In this document: in pieces, positions 6,626 to 14,579 of the stretch
Numbering within the stretch: the first letter of the stretch is position 1
How the letters are laid out: every line of letters starts with the position of its first letter
NCBI GenBank assembly: GCA_964496595.1
Contig: CAZCAI010000115.1
Coordinates: forward strand, 1 to 16,652
Direction of reading: 5' to 3'
Source: JAAAOZ01 sp964496595
GTDB taxonomy: Bacteria; Chloroflexota; Anaerolineae; B4-G1; SLSP01
Length of the DNA: 16,652 bases
Position numbers and translations under genes: made by a program
Notes under the pieces: model-generated
The model's database searches: none
The model's input: only the letters and a program-made list of their open reading frames with translations
What the model was told of the DNA's origin: nothing

Positions 6626-9600
6626 ATGACAACACCCTTGCGCGGCATCTTGCCGTGGATACGAGAGCATCCCGCCTCCGCAGCCCTGCGCGAGCGGCTC
6701 CAGGCCGGCGGATCGGTCACGCAGCCGCTGATGATCCCCGCGCGCCCCGCCGTGTTGGCCGCGCTGATCGCGGATCAAGAGGAGCAGCAGCGCCCTACCC
6801 TCATCATCGTCTCCGATAGCGACCACGGCCGCCGCCTGCGCCAGGCGCTGCGCCTCTGGCTGGAGGATGATCCCCCGCGCCTCTTCGAGTTCCCGGAGCC
6901 GCCCACGCTCTTCGATGAGCACGCGCCCTGGCCGCCGGAGGTCGTCTTAGATCGCGTGCAGGTGCTGGCGCTTTTGGCGTTGCAGCGGATGGGCGTTGCG
7001 ACTAGCCCCACACCCAGCGCTCCTCCCATCTTCGTGACCTCGGCCCGCGCCCTGATGCACCGCACCCTCCCCTATCGCCAGTTCCGCAAGGCCGTGCGTC
7101 GCCTGCGCGTCGGCGAGCGCGTCGCGCCCCCCGAACTGGCGCGCCACGCCACCGCCATCGGCTACGAGCCGGTGAGCATCATCCACGCGCCGGGACAGGT
7201 CAGCCGGCGCGGCGGTATCTTGGATCTCTACCCCGTCCAGGCGCGGACGCCCTATCGCATCGAGTTCTTCGGCGACGAGATCGACACCATTCGCGCCTTC
7301 GATCCCGAGACGCAGCGCTCGACGCCGGGCGAGCGCGTCGCCGAGATCTGGCTCACGCCCGCGCGCGAGGCGCTGCCGGGCGATGGCGAGCGCGCCGTGA
7401 CGGAGTTACACCAGCTCCTGCACACGACAGCAGACGCAGCCTATCCGCCGCCGGAACTGCGCCAGCAGATCGAGCAACACATCGAGCACTTAGCCGCCGG
7501 GGCCGCCTTCCCCAGCCTGGAAAGCTACCTGCCCTATCTCTACGCGGAGGAGCAGACCTTGCTCCACTACTTCCCAACCGATGGCTTCTTAGTCCTCGAC
7601 AACATCGACCGGCTCTCGACCCATTGGCTCAAGTCGGAACAGCAGGCCATCCGCCAACGGGAGCGCGCGGCCAGGCGCCTGGACGACGAGCAAGGGCGTC
7701 AGCGCGTGATGGCGCAGCCCCACAGCTACGTGCGCTGGGCATCGATGCGCCAACTGCTCAACCAACGCGCCACCTTCCAATGGGCGCGCCGGGAACAGCG
7801 TTCGCCGGACGCCGCCGCGAACATCGATCCGCAGACGCTGGAGAGCGCGTTTACGGCGGAACCGCACTTCGCGGGCCGCCTGCCCGAAGCATTGGGCCGC
7901 GTCCGCCAGTGGGTCAACTTAGAGGATCGCGTCGTCATCGCCAGCCGGCAGGCCGCGCGCCTGGCCGAGCTGTGGCGCGAGTTCGATCCGCCGCCGGTTC
8001 TGGAGAGCCTGCCCGAATCGCCGGAGCAACCGGTCGCCTTTGTGCAGTGCGCCGCCCCCGGCGGCTGGCAACTGGAGATGGGCGACGGCGCGACCGTCCG
8101 TCACCTGCTCACAGACGAGGAGCTGTTCGGCTGGCGGCCGCCTGAACCGCGCCGCAAATCCCGGCGCCGCGCCGCCGCGCCGGAGTTCGACGTCTCCGAG
8201 CTGACGCCGGGCGACACCGTCGTCCACGAGGATTATGGCGTGGGCGTCTTCCGGGGTCTCGTGATCCGCGCCGTCGATGAGATCGAGCGCGAGTATATCC
8301 AGCTGGCTTACGCGGAGGATGACCGGCTCTTCGTGCCCGTCGACCAAGCGGATCGCCTGACGCGCTACGTCGGCGTCGAAGGGCGCCGCGAGCAGCTCAG
8401 CCGCCTGGACAGCGCGCACTGGCAGCGCGTCAAGGCGCGCACCCAAAAGGCCGCCGACGAGCTGGCCGACGAGTTGTTGGATCTCTACGCGGCGCGCCAA
8501 ATTACGCAGGGCTACGCCTTCAGCGCCGATACCGATTGGCAGCGGGAGCTGGAAGCGGCGTTCCCCTATCAAGAGACGGAGGATCAACTGCGCGCCATCG
8601 AGGCCGTCAAGCGCGATATGGAGCAGCCGCGCCCGATGGATCGCTTGATCTGCGGGGACGCGGGCTACGGCAAGACGGAGGTCGCGTTGCGCGCGGCGTT
8701 CAAGGCCGCGATGGACAACAAGCAGGCAGCGATGTTGGTGCCCACCACCGTGTTGGCGCAGCAGCATCACCAGACCTTCATCACGCGGCTGGCCTCCTAT
8801 CCCGTCCAGGTCGAGTTGCTCTCGCGCTTCCGCACCGGCGCGGAGCAGCGCAAGGTGCTCCACGGCCTGCGCGAGGGCACGGTTGATATCGTCATCGGCA
8901 CCCATCGCCTGCTCCAGAAGGACATCGCGTTCAAGGATTTGGGGCTGGTCATCATCGATGAGGAGCAGCGCTTTGGCGTCGCGCACAAGGAGCGGCTAAA
9001 GCAGATGCGCACGCAGGTGGACGTGCTCACGCTGAGCGCCACGCCGATTCCGCGCACGCTCTACATGGCGCTCACCGGCGCGCGCGACATCAGCATCATC
9101 GAGACGCCGCCGCAGGAGCGCGTGCCGATCACCAACTACGTCGGCCCCTACGATAGGCAGGTGGTGCGGCGCGCCGTGCTGCGGGAGATCAACCGGGGCG
9201 GGCAAATTTTCTACGTCCACAACCGCGTCGAGACGATCCGCAGTGCGGAGAAACGCCTCCAGAAGATCGTGCCGGAGGCCACGATTGCCGTCGCGCACGG
9301 CCAGATGCGCGAGAACAAGTTGAGCAAGGTGATGTTGGAGTTCACGGCGGGCAAGATCGATCTCCTGTTGGCGACGACCATCATCGAAAGCGGGCTGGAC
9401 ATTCCCAACGCGAACACGCTTATCATCGAGCAGGCGGATCGCTTCGGGCTGGCGCAGCTCTATCAATTGCGCGGGCGCGTGGGGCGCGGGAACCGGCGCG
9501 GCTATGCCTACTTCTTCCCCAGCCGGCGGATGAAGTTGGAGGCGCAGGAGCGTCTGGAGGCGTTGCAGGATACGACCAGCATCGGCGGCGGCTTCTCTAT

Positions 9601-10219
9601 CGCGCTGCGCGACCTGGAGTTGCGCGGCGCGGGCGAGCTGCTGGGTCGTCAGCAACACGGCCACGTCGCGGCGGTGGGCTTCACGCTTTACACGAAGATG
9701 TTGGAGCGCGCGGTGGAGAACCGCAAGGCCGAGCGCGCGGGGCAGCCCCCGCCGCCCGCGCCCATCGGCGCCATCACCATCGATCTGCCGTTGGCCGTGG
9801 GCCTGCCGCCCGATTACATCGACGACGCGAAGCTGCGCCTGCGGCTCTACCGGCGGCTGGCCGCGATCCGTCACGCGAGCGAGATCGATCAATTCGAGGA
9901 CGAGCTGCGGGATCGCTTCGGCGCGCTGCCAGAAGAGGCGCAAAATCTGATGTACCAGCTTAAACTCAAGGTGCTGGCGCGCAACGCGCACATCCCCAAC
10001 ATCACCATCCAGAACCAGCAGATCACGCTCCAGCCAGAGTGGGACACGGAGGTCGACCCGCCGCAGATCGCGCGCCTGCGCCGGCGCCTGGGCGACCGCG
10101 CGCGCCTGGGCCGCCATCACATCTGGCTGCCGCTCACGCCGGATGCGGCGGTCTGGCGCGAAAATCTCCTCGAGGTGCTGCGCATCCTGGCGCGATGGGG
10201 GGAGCAGGTCGGGGAGTAG
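6626..10219 (+). CDS. mfd: Transcription-repair coupling factor Mfd
   Basis: The 1197-residue translocase removes RNA polymerase stalled at lesions and recruits UvrA for nucleotide excision repair. The N-terminal half is UvrB-like without helicase motifs. A CarD-like RNA-polymerase-interacting domain begins about residue 526 (LTPGDTVVHEDYGVGVF). The RecG-type helicase core follows, with GDAGYGKTE at 677-685 (Walker A), DEEQ at 778-781 (motif II), LSATPIPRTL (motif III), IESGLDIPNANT (motif V) and QLRGRVGRGNRRGYAYF (motif VI plus the start of the TRG region). A C-terminal TRCF domain ends the protein. Length is close to E. coli Mfd (1148). It follows pth by 24 bases and is probably in that operon. 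The ATG at 6626 has no clear Shine-Dalgarno sequence, but the N-terminal LRGILPWIREHP suits the family, so the start is kept. No terminator is obvious after its stop; a MITE-like repeat begins 13 bases downstream. Confidence 0.96.
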   Translation: MTTPLRGILPWIREHPASAALRERLQAGGSVTQPLMIPARPAVLAALIADQEEQQRPTLIIVSDSDHGRRLRQALRLWLEDDPPRLFEFPEPPTLFDEHAPWPPEVVLDRVQVLALLALQRMGVATSPTPSAPPIFVTSARALMHRTLPYRQFRKAVRRLRVGERVAPPELARHATAIGYEPVSIIHAPGQVSRRGGILDLYPVQARTPYRIEFFGDEIDTIRAFDPETQRSTPGERVAEIWLTPAREALPGDGERAVTELHQLLHTTADAAYPPPELRQQIEQHIEHLAAGAAFPSLESYLPYLYAEEQTLLHYFPTDGFLVLDNIDRLSTHWLKSEQQAIRQRERAARRLDDEQGRQRVMAQPHSYVRWASMRQLLNQRATFQWARREQRSPDAAANIDPQTLESAFTAEPHFAGRLPEALGRVRQWVNLEDRVVIASRQAARLAELWREFDPPPVLESLPESPEQPVAFVQCAAPGGWQLEMGDGATVRHLLTDEELFGWRPPEPRRKSRRRAAAPEFDVSELTPGDTVVHEDYGVGVFRGLVIRAVDEIEREYIQLAYAEDDRLFVPVDQADRLTRYVGVEGRREQLSRLDSAHWQRVKARTQKAADELADELLDLYAARQITQGYAFSADTDWQRELEAAFPYQETEDQLRAIEAVKRDMEQPRPMDRLICGDAGYGKTEVALRAAFKAAMDNKQAAMLVPTTVLAQQHHQTFITRLASYPVQVELLSRFRTGAEQRKVLHGLREGTVDIVIGTHRLLQKDIAFKDLGLVIIDEEQRFGVAHKERLKQMRTQVDVLTLSATPIPRTLYMALTGARDISIIETPPQERVPITNYVGPYDRQVVRRAVLREINRGGQIFYVHNRVETIRSAEKRLQKIVPEATIAVAHGQMRENKLSKVMLEFTAGKIDLLLATTIIESGLDIPNANTLIIEQADRFGLAQLYQLRGRVGRGNRRGYAYFFPSRRMKLEAQERLEALQDTTSIGGGFSIALRDLELRGAGELLGRQQHGHVAAVGFTLYTKMLERAVENRKAERAGQPPPPAPIGAITIDLPLAVGLPPDYIDDAKLRLRLYRRLAAIRHASEIDQFEDELRDRFGALPEEAQNLMYQLKLKVLARNAHIPNITIQNQQITLQPEWDTEVDPPQIARLRRRLGDRARLGRHHIWLPLTPDAAVWRENLLEVLRILARWGEQVGE

Positions 10220-10231
10220 CTTTACTTTTCG

Positions 10232-10345
10232 TTCGTAGTTAGCCTCGGAGCGGAGCCTGGAAGGCTCAAGCGGAGTGGCGTTTTTCAGGTCAGGGTTTCA
10301 CAACGGCACTCCATTTCATCGCGTAGCGGATGCCTGACTACAAAA
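10232..10345 (-). repeat. MITE-like dispersed repeat, copy 2 (inverted)
   Basis: Read on the minus strand this is homologous to the element at 3272-3366, sharing ATGGAGTGCCGTTGTGAA, AAAACGCCACTCCGCT, GAGGCT and ACTACGAA in the same order. It is about 19 bases longer, mostly from an extra segment near 10246-10266 with its own GAGCCT/AGGCTC inverted pair. It sits between mfd and the ABC transporter operon. Confidence 0.7.
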
Positions 10346-10412
10346 CCAGCCTGGCCAGATGACCAGGGCGAAAACCATTCAAACGTCCCGTGATTTTTCA
10401 TTCATTTCATCG

Positions 10413-10418
10413 TATAAT
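10413..10418 (+). promoter_or_regulatory. Candidate -10 element of the ABC transporter operon
   Basis: A consensus TATAAT lies in an AT-rich stretch 57 bases before the start codon. No good -35 hexamer is seen 16-18 bases upstream, so the assignment rests on the -10 alone. Two tandem CTTGCAA units follow in the leader at 10442-10455. Confidence 0.5.
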
Positions 10419-10474
10419 AATTTTGGATGAGAGATGTTTGACTTGCAACTTGCAACTAAACAACAGGAGAAACT

Positions 10475-11413
10475 ATGGCAACTATAAAAGTATCCCACGT
10501 ACGTAAAACCTTCGGCGATGTCCAGGCGGTGCGGGATGTCTCCTTCGAGGTACACCCCGGCGAGATTTTCGGCCTGTTGGGGCCGAACGGCGCCGGCAAG
10601 ACCACGACCATCCGCATGATGTTGGATATCTTCCGCCCGGACGGCGGCGAGATCGAGATTTTCGGCGGCGCGCTGACCGAGGAGAAGAAGAATCGCATCG
10701 GTTATATGCCGGAGGAGCGCGGCCTCTACAAGGATCTCAAGCTGGAGCCGACGCTGGTCTTCCTGGCGACGCTCAAGGGCATCGACGAGGCGACCGCCAA
10801 GCAACGGCTGGAGGAGTGGCTCAAGCGCTTCGATCTCTACGACTATCGCGATAAGAAGATCCAGGATCTCAGCAAAGGCATGCAGCAGAAGGCCCAGATC
10901 ATCACCACCCTACTCCACGATCCCGACCTGCTGATTGTTGACGAGCCGTTCTCCGGCTTAGATCCGGTGAACACCCGAATGGTCAAGGACATCATCGAGG
11001 AACTGCGCCAGGCGGGCAAAACCATCATTATGTCAACGCACCAGATGCACCAGGTGGAGGCGCTCTGCAATCGCATCGTACTCATCCACAAGGGCGATGT
11101 TGTGCTCTACGGCGAGGTCGAGCGCATCAAGCGCGATTTCGCGGGCAACGCCATCGTCCTGGAGGGCGAGGGCGATTTCACCAACCTGCCCGGCGTGCTG
11201 GAATTGCATCGCCACAACGGCGTCAGCCACCTCACGCTGGAGGCCGGCGCCAACCCACAAAACATCCTCCAGGCGTTGCTGGGCCGCGACAATGTCAAAA
11301 TCGAGCGCTTTGAGCTGGCCGAGTCGTCGTTAGAAGACATCTTCGTCTCCGTGGTGCAGGGCGAGCAGGAAGCGCCCCAGCCTGAAGCTGCAGGAGGGGG
11401 CGCCGATGCATAA
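10475..11413 (+). CDS. ABC transporter ATP-binding protein (NatA/YhaQ-like exporter ATPase)
   Basis: The 312-residue ATPase powers the two membrane proteins encoded next. GPNGAGKTT at 36-44 is Walker A, LSKGMQ at 132-137 the signature, LLIVDEP at 152-158 Walker B with Glu157, and His189 (STHQ) the switch histidine. The Q-loop position reads YMPEERGLY, without the usual glutamine, as is familiar in the NatA/YhaQ subfamily. A C-terminal extension (about 215-312) ends in ESSLEDIFVSVV, another trait of ABC-2 exporter ATPases, then an acidic, Gly/Ala-rich tail. The start has AGGAG 5 bases upstream. Its end overlaps the first permease by 8 bases. Cargo is unknown: NatA exports sodium in Bacillus, but relatives handle other substrates. 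Confidence 0.92.
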   Translation: MATIKVSHVRKTFGDVQAVRDVSFEVHPGEIFGLLGPNGAGKTTTIRMMLDIFRPDGGEIEIFGGALTEEKKNRIGYMPEERGLYKDLKLEPTLVFLATLKGIDEATAKQRLEEWLKRFDLYDYRDKKIQDLSKGMQQKAQIITTLLHDPDLLIVDEPFSGLDPVNTRMVKDIIEELRQAGKTIIMSTHQMHQVEALCNRIVLIHKGDVVLYGEVERIKRDFAGNAIVLEGEGDFTNLPGVLELHRHNGVSHLTLEAGANPQNILQALLGRDNVKIERFELAESSLEDIFVSVVQGEQEAPQPEAAGGGADA

Positions 11414-12641
11414 CTTCTGGATCGTGGCTAAACACGAATACCTCAAGATCGTCCGCCAGAAGTCCTTCTTGTGGACGACTTTGGGCATCCCGGCGCTGAT
11501 GATCGTGGTGATGGGCGTCAGCATCCTCATCGCCATAGGGCAACGGGGCGACACGCCCTTGGGCTATGTGGATCATACCGGCGTGTTAGCCGATCCCATC
11601 CAGCCGCCGTTGGAGGACGGGGAGGAAGTAACACCGATGCAGGCCTTCGAGAGCGAGGATGTGGCGCGCGCGGCCCTGATGGACGAGGAAATCCAGGCCT
11701 ACTACATCCTGCCAGAGACGTATATGCAGGCGGGCAACGTCGAGTTGTATTACTTAGAAGATCGGCCCAGCGAGAGCGTGCAGGACGATTTCGAGAACTT
11801 CCTGCGCGCCAATCTCCTGCAAGATCAGCCCAAAGCTGTGCGCGAGCGCCTGTTAAATGGCTCGATGTTGACCCTCAAAGCCGTCGCGGGCAGCCAGGAA
11901 CTGGACATGCAAAATCCTCTCGGCTTTATCCTGCCTTTCGCGACCGCCTTCTTCTTCGCCTTCGCGGTGATGACCTCCGCCGGCTACATGCTGCAGGCCG
12001 TCACCGACGAGAAAGAGAATCGCACCATCGAGATTCTCATCACCTCGCTGCGCGCCGAAACGCTGATCGGCGGCAAGGCGCTGGGGCTGATGAGCGTGGG
12101 CCTCACCCAAATCGCGCTCTGGATCGGCGCCGCGATCCTCCTCCTGACCGTCGCCGCGCCTTTTGTGCCCTTCATCCAGGGCGTGCGCCTGCCCTGGTCA
12201 CTGATGGGCGTCATCGCCATCTTCTTCCTACCCGCCTACACCTTAGCGGCCGGCATGATGACGGCCATCGGCAGCATCGTGACGGATCTGCGGCAAGGAC
12301 AACAGCTCAGCGGGATTCTGAACCTGCTCTTTATGTTGCCCTTCTTCTTCATCATGATCCTGATGGCCGAGCCGAACCACCCTTTGATCATCGCGATGAC
12401 CTTCTTCCCCACCACCTCCTTCATCACCATCACCCTGCGCTGGGGGATGGCGACCGTCCCCTTTTGGCAGTTGGCAGGCAGTTGGATGATCTTAGTCGCA
12501 TCGGCGATCTTAAGCGTCTGGGGCGCGGCCTATCTCTTCCGGTTGGGGATGTTGCGCTACGGGCAGCGCCTCAAGTTAGCTGAGATCTTCCACGCGCGAC
12601 GCGGCGGCACAGGAATAACAGGAATAAGGAGATCACTATGA
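11406..12641 (+). CDS. ABC-2 type transporter permease (first of two)
   Basis: The 411-residue membrane protein has one transmembrane helix near residues 22-45. A large outside domain follows (about 46-170, starting PLGYVDHTG), then a cluster of about six helices (171-195, 225-250, 262-285, 303-320, 326-345, 355-378). The motif DEKENRTIEILITSL at 201-215, in the loop after the second helix, is the family's conserved cytoplasmic coupling region. This is the NatB/YhaP layout. The ATG is preceded by AGGAGG 8 bases upstream and overlaps the ATPase gene by 8 bases; its stop overlaps the next gene as ATGA. It probably pairs with the following paralogous permease. Confidence 0.9.
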   Translation: MHNFWIVAKHEYLKIVRQKSFLWTTLGIPALMIVVMGVSILIAIGQRGDTPLGYVDHTGVLADPIQPPLEDGEEVTPMQAFESEDVARAALMDEEIQAYYILPETYMQAGNVELYYLEDRPSESVQDDFENFLRANLLQDQPKAVRERLLNGSMLTLKAVAGSQELDMQNPLGFILPFATAFFFAFAVMTSAGYMLQAVTDEKENRTIEILITSLRAETLIGGKALGLMSVGLTQIALWIGAAILLLTVAAPFVPFIQGVRLPWSLMGVIAIFFLPAYTLAAGMMTAIGSIVTDLRQGQQLSGILNLLFMLPFFFIMILMAEPNHPLIIAMTFFPTTSFITITLRWGMATVPFWQLAGSWMILVASAILSVWGAAYLFRLGMLRYGQRLKLAEIFHARRGGTGITGIRRSL

Positions 12642-13882
12642 GAAATGTCTGGATTGTCATCAAATACGAAATTATCACGATGGTAACCAAACCCTCGTTC
12701 TGGATGACGACCTTTCTGTTGCCGGCCGTCATTATGGGCTTCAGCTTCGGCGCGCAGTTGATCGGGCAGCGGATGATCCCCGAAGAAGACGAGATGCTCT
12801 CCGACGAGAGCGAGCGGCCTCAGGCTATCGGCTACGTCGATCACGCGGACATCATCACCGGGCTGCCGGAGAGCATCCCGGCGGAAATGATCGTCGCCTA
12901 TCCCGATGAGGAGACCGCGGCGGCGGCGCTGCACGCAGGCGAAATCAGCCAGTATTACGTCATCGCCGAGGATTATATCGAGAGCGGCAAGATCGTAGCG
13001 ATAGAGAAGGAGTTCTCCCTGCTGGGGAGCCTGCCGCAGCTCACACTCTTCGAGTTGATCGTAAATTACAATATGATCGGCGATGAGACAGTCGCCCGGC
13101 GCGTCGCCAACCCCCTCTCCCATCTGGAGGCGACGGCGCTGCAACCGGCCTCCGAGATCAGCGAGAGTGTGGACGCGCGCTTCGTCGTGGCCTACGGCAC
13201 GCTCTTCATCTTCTTCTTCGTCTTCACGATGAGCAGCGGCTTTATGCTCCAGAGCGTCACCCGCGAGAAGGAAAATCGCACCGTGGAGATTCTGCTGGTC
13301 AGCCTGGAGCCTAAGGAGCTGATGTTGGGCAAGGTGCTGGGGTTGGGCTTCGTGGCCCTGATCCAGGTCGTGATCTGGTTGGGCGGCAGTCTCCTCACCC
13401 TCAGCCGGGGCGAGACGGTGTTGAGCGGATTGGGCATCGCGCTGGGGAACATCACCCTGCCCGAGGGGTTCATCTTGTGGGCGCTCCTCTACTTCGTGCT
13501 GGGCTACCTGCTCTACGCCTCCGCGTTAGGCGCGATTGGCGCGCTCGCGCCCAACGCGCGCGAGACCGGCTCGGTGACCTTTATCGTCATGTTGCCCCTG
13601 ATGATCCCGCTGTGGCTGAACGCCAGCTTCACGCAAGCGCCCCACGGCACGTTGGCGACCGCGCTCAGCCTCTTCCCGCTGTCCGCGCCCACCTCGATGC
13701 TGCCGCGCTTGGCCGTGGGCGGCGTCCCGCTCTGGCAGCCCATCGCCGGCCTGATCGGCCTGGCCATCACCACCTACATCTTCGTCGCCATCTCCGCCCG
13801 CTTCTTCCGCGCGGATACCCTGCTTTCCAGCGCCAGCCTCGATTGGAAGCGTCTCATCCAGGAGATCAAGGACGTCGTGTAA
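12638..13882 (+). CDS. ABC-2 type transporter permease (second of two)
   Basis: The 414-residue protein is a paralogue of the preceding permease with the same plan: a helix at about 22-43, an outside domain to about 180 that again contains GYVDH (65-69), then a helical bundle (183-205, 232-255, 278-304, 311-330, 366-390). The REKENRTVEILLVSL motif at 209-223 aligns with that of the first permease. The two sequences are clearly diverged, which favours a heterodimeric channel served by a homodimeric ATPase. AAGGAGA lies 7 bases before the ATG, and the start overlaps the upstream stop (ATGA). A strong terminator follows the gene, closing the operon. Confidence 0.9.
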   Translation: MRNVWIVIKYEIITMVTKPSFWMTTFLLPAVIMGFSFGAQLIGQRMIPEEDEMLSDESERPQAIGYVDHADIITGLPESIPAEMIVAYPDEETAAAALHAGEISQYYVIAEDYIESGKIVAIEKEFSLLGSLPQLTLFELIVNYNMIGDETVARRVANPLSHLEATALQPASEISESVDARFVVAYGTLFIFFFVFTMSSGFMLQSVTREKENRTVEILLVSLEPKELMLGKVLGLGFVALIQVVIWLGGSLLTLSRGETVLSGLGIALGNITLPEGFILWALLYFVLGYLLYASALGAIGALAPNARETGSVTFIVMLPLMIPLWLNASFTQAPHGTLATALSLFPLSAPTSMLPRLAVGGVPLWQPIAGLIGLAITTYIFVAISARFFRADTLLSSASLDWKRLIQEIKDVV

Positions 13883-13904
13883 GCAAGAGACGACAATCAA
13901 ACTC

Positions 13905-13941
13905 AAGCCCGATGATGTCTTTAGGACATTATCGGGCTTTT
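13905..13941 (+). terminator. Intrinsic terminator of the ABC transporter operon
   Basis: AGCCCGATGATGTC (13906-13919) pairs with GACATTATCGGGCT (13925-13938) through a 14-bp stem with one G-T pair and a 5-base loop, followed by TTTT. It begins 23 bases after the permease stop codon. Confidence 0.9.
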
Positions 13942-14019
13942 CGCTTGCGGGTCTTTTGGATTTTGCCGGGCAACCCCCTTCCACAGCCCTAAAAGTAGCC
14001 AGAAATGACGCGAGGCCCG

Positions 14020-14065
14020 GCGACTGAAGTCGCAGCAACATTTACGAAGTCGGCCTTCACCGACT
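14020..14065. repeat. Tandem pair of GACT/AGTC hairpins
   Basis: GCGACT-GA-AGTCGC (14020-14033) and AGTCGG-CCTTCA-CCGACT (14048-14065) are two perfect 6-bp hairpins joined by CAGCAACATTTACGA. The GAAGTCGGC phrase recurs in the hairpin at 4920-4928. Confidence 0.6.
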
Positions 14066-14078
14066 CTCTGGGCACTTT

Positions 14079-14222
14079 CTAGTACACCTCGGCGGAAGTT
14101 CCTCCCCAGTTAGCTACGCTCGGAGCGGATCGTCAGATCCGCGACTCTACGTCGGAACGGGGATCTGACGATCCCCTTGGAGCAAATTTAACTGGGGAGC
14201 CATTTATGCCGCGCTGTACTAG
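14079..14222. repeat. Three-tier nested inverted-repeat element
   Basis: Three perfect arm pairs share one centre: CTAGTACA (14079-14086) with TGTACTAG (14215-14222), CTCCCCAGTTA (14102-14112) with TAACTGGGGAG (14189-14199), and GGATCGTCAGATCC (14127-14140) with GGATCTGACGATCC (14161-14174). The arm spacings are nearly symmetric. No open frame lies inside. The ends carry CTAG, a known target of some IS5-type elements, so a MITE is one reading; a structured RNA is another. Confidence 0.75.
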
Positions 14223-14414
14223 CTACGATTCACTGCAAATTCGCCGGTCAAATGCTTGTTTTATATCTTAAGTTTGCACTTATCGGTTGAATCTCAAAAG
14301 AGCCTAGCCACCGAAGGGCGGCTTCGTGAAGGTGGCACGCGGTTTTCTTTGACCCAACAGCCCGATGGCCGTGGGAACCGCCGTGCTTAGTGGCGAATAC
14401 TTTAAGACACTAAC

Positions 14415-14465
14415 CACGACGCGATCTCGAAAGGGGGCCGCCGAGATGACCCGCTGTTTGGGAGC
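14415..14465 (-). pseudogene. Reverse-transcriptase-like fragment flanking the IS
   Basis: On the minus strand the 17 codons from 14465 to 14415 read APKQRVISAAPFRDRVV. This closely resembles the conserved PKxRxISAAPFRDRVVHHAL block in the finger/palm region of group II-like and DGR-type reverse transcriptases. The likeness stops on the left after RVV, where the frame continues for 37 unrelated residues to a stop at 14304. It stops on the right at the predicted IS end, where in-frame codons belong to the IS. It is therefore debris, not a gene. The identification is from memory of the motif over a short stretch. Confidence 0.5.
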
Positions 14466-14485
14466 TGTCATCTTTCGGGCTATAC

Positions 14486-14517
14486 TGGGCCAGGTGTTTT
14501 CGCCCAAAGTGGGCCAG
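14486..14517 (+). repeat. IS21 left-end direct repeats
   Basis: TGGGCCAG occurs at 14486-14493 and 14510-14517, a 24-base period. IS21 elements carry multiple such repeats inside each end as transposase binding sites. Confidence 0.65.
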
Positions 14518-14579
14518 TGGCGTAACTCCTTCATTTAGGGCATACTCCTGGGTGATATCTCACACAAGGAGGCTAGAAT

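Larger units (their letters stand above)
13942..14465. other. Spacer of repeats and gene debris before the IS
   Basis: After the terminator this stretch holds two small hairpins (14020-14065), a nested inverted-repeat element (14079-14222), an AT-rich piece (14223-14300) with nothing I recognise, and a reverse-transcriptase-like fragment on the minus strand next to the IS. No intact gene is supported. Confidence 0.6.

Noticed and set aside
7919..10120. Long minus-strand frames opposite mfd
   Set aside because: mfd has all its motifs on the plus strand; the opposite frames are Arg/Asp/Ala/Leu-rich, show no domain and arise from GC-rich codon positions.
11471..12583. 370-residue plus-strand frame inside the first permease gene
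   Set aside because: Frame-shifted shadow of a membrane protein gene; it is rich in Arg, His and Gly and has no ribosome binding site.
14304..14534. 76-residue minus-strand frame as a real small gene
   Set aside because: Its first third reads through the IS left-end repeats and only 17 codons resemble an RT; it is better explained as debris plus IS sequence.
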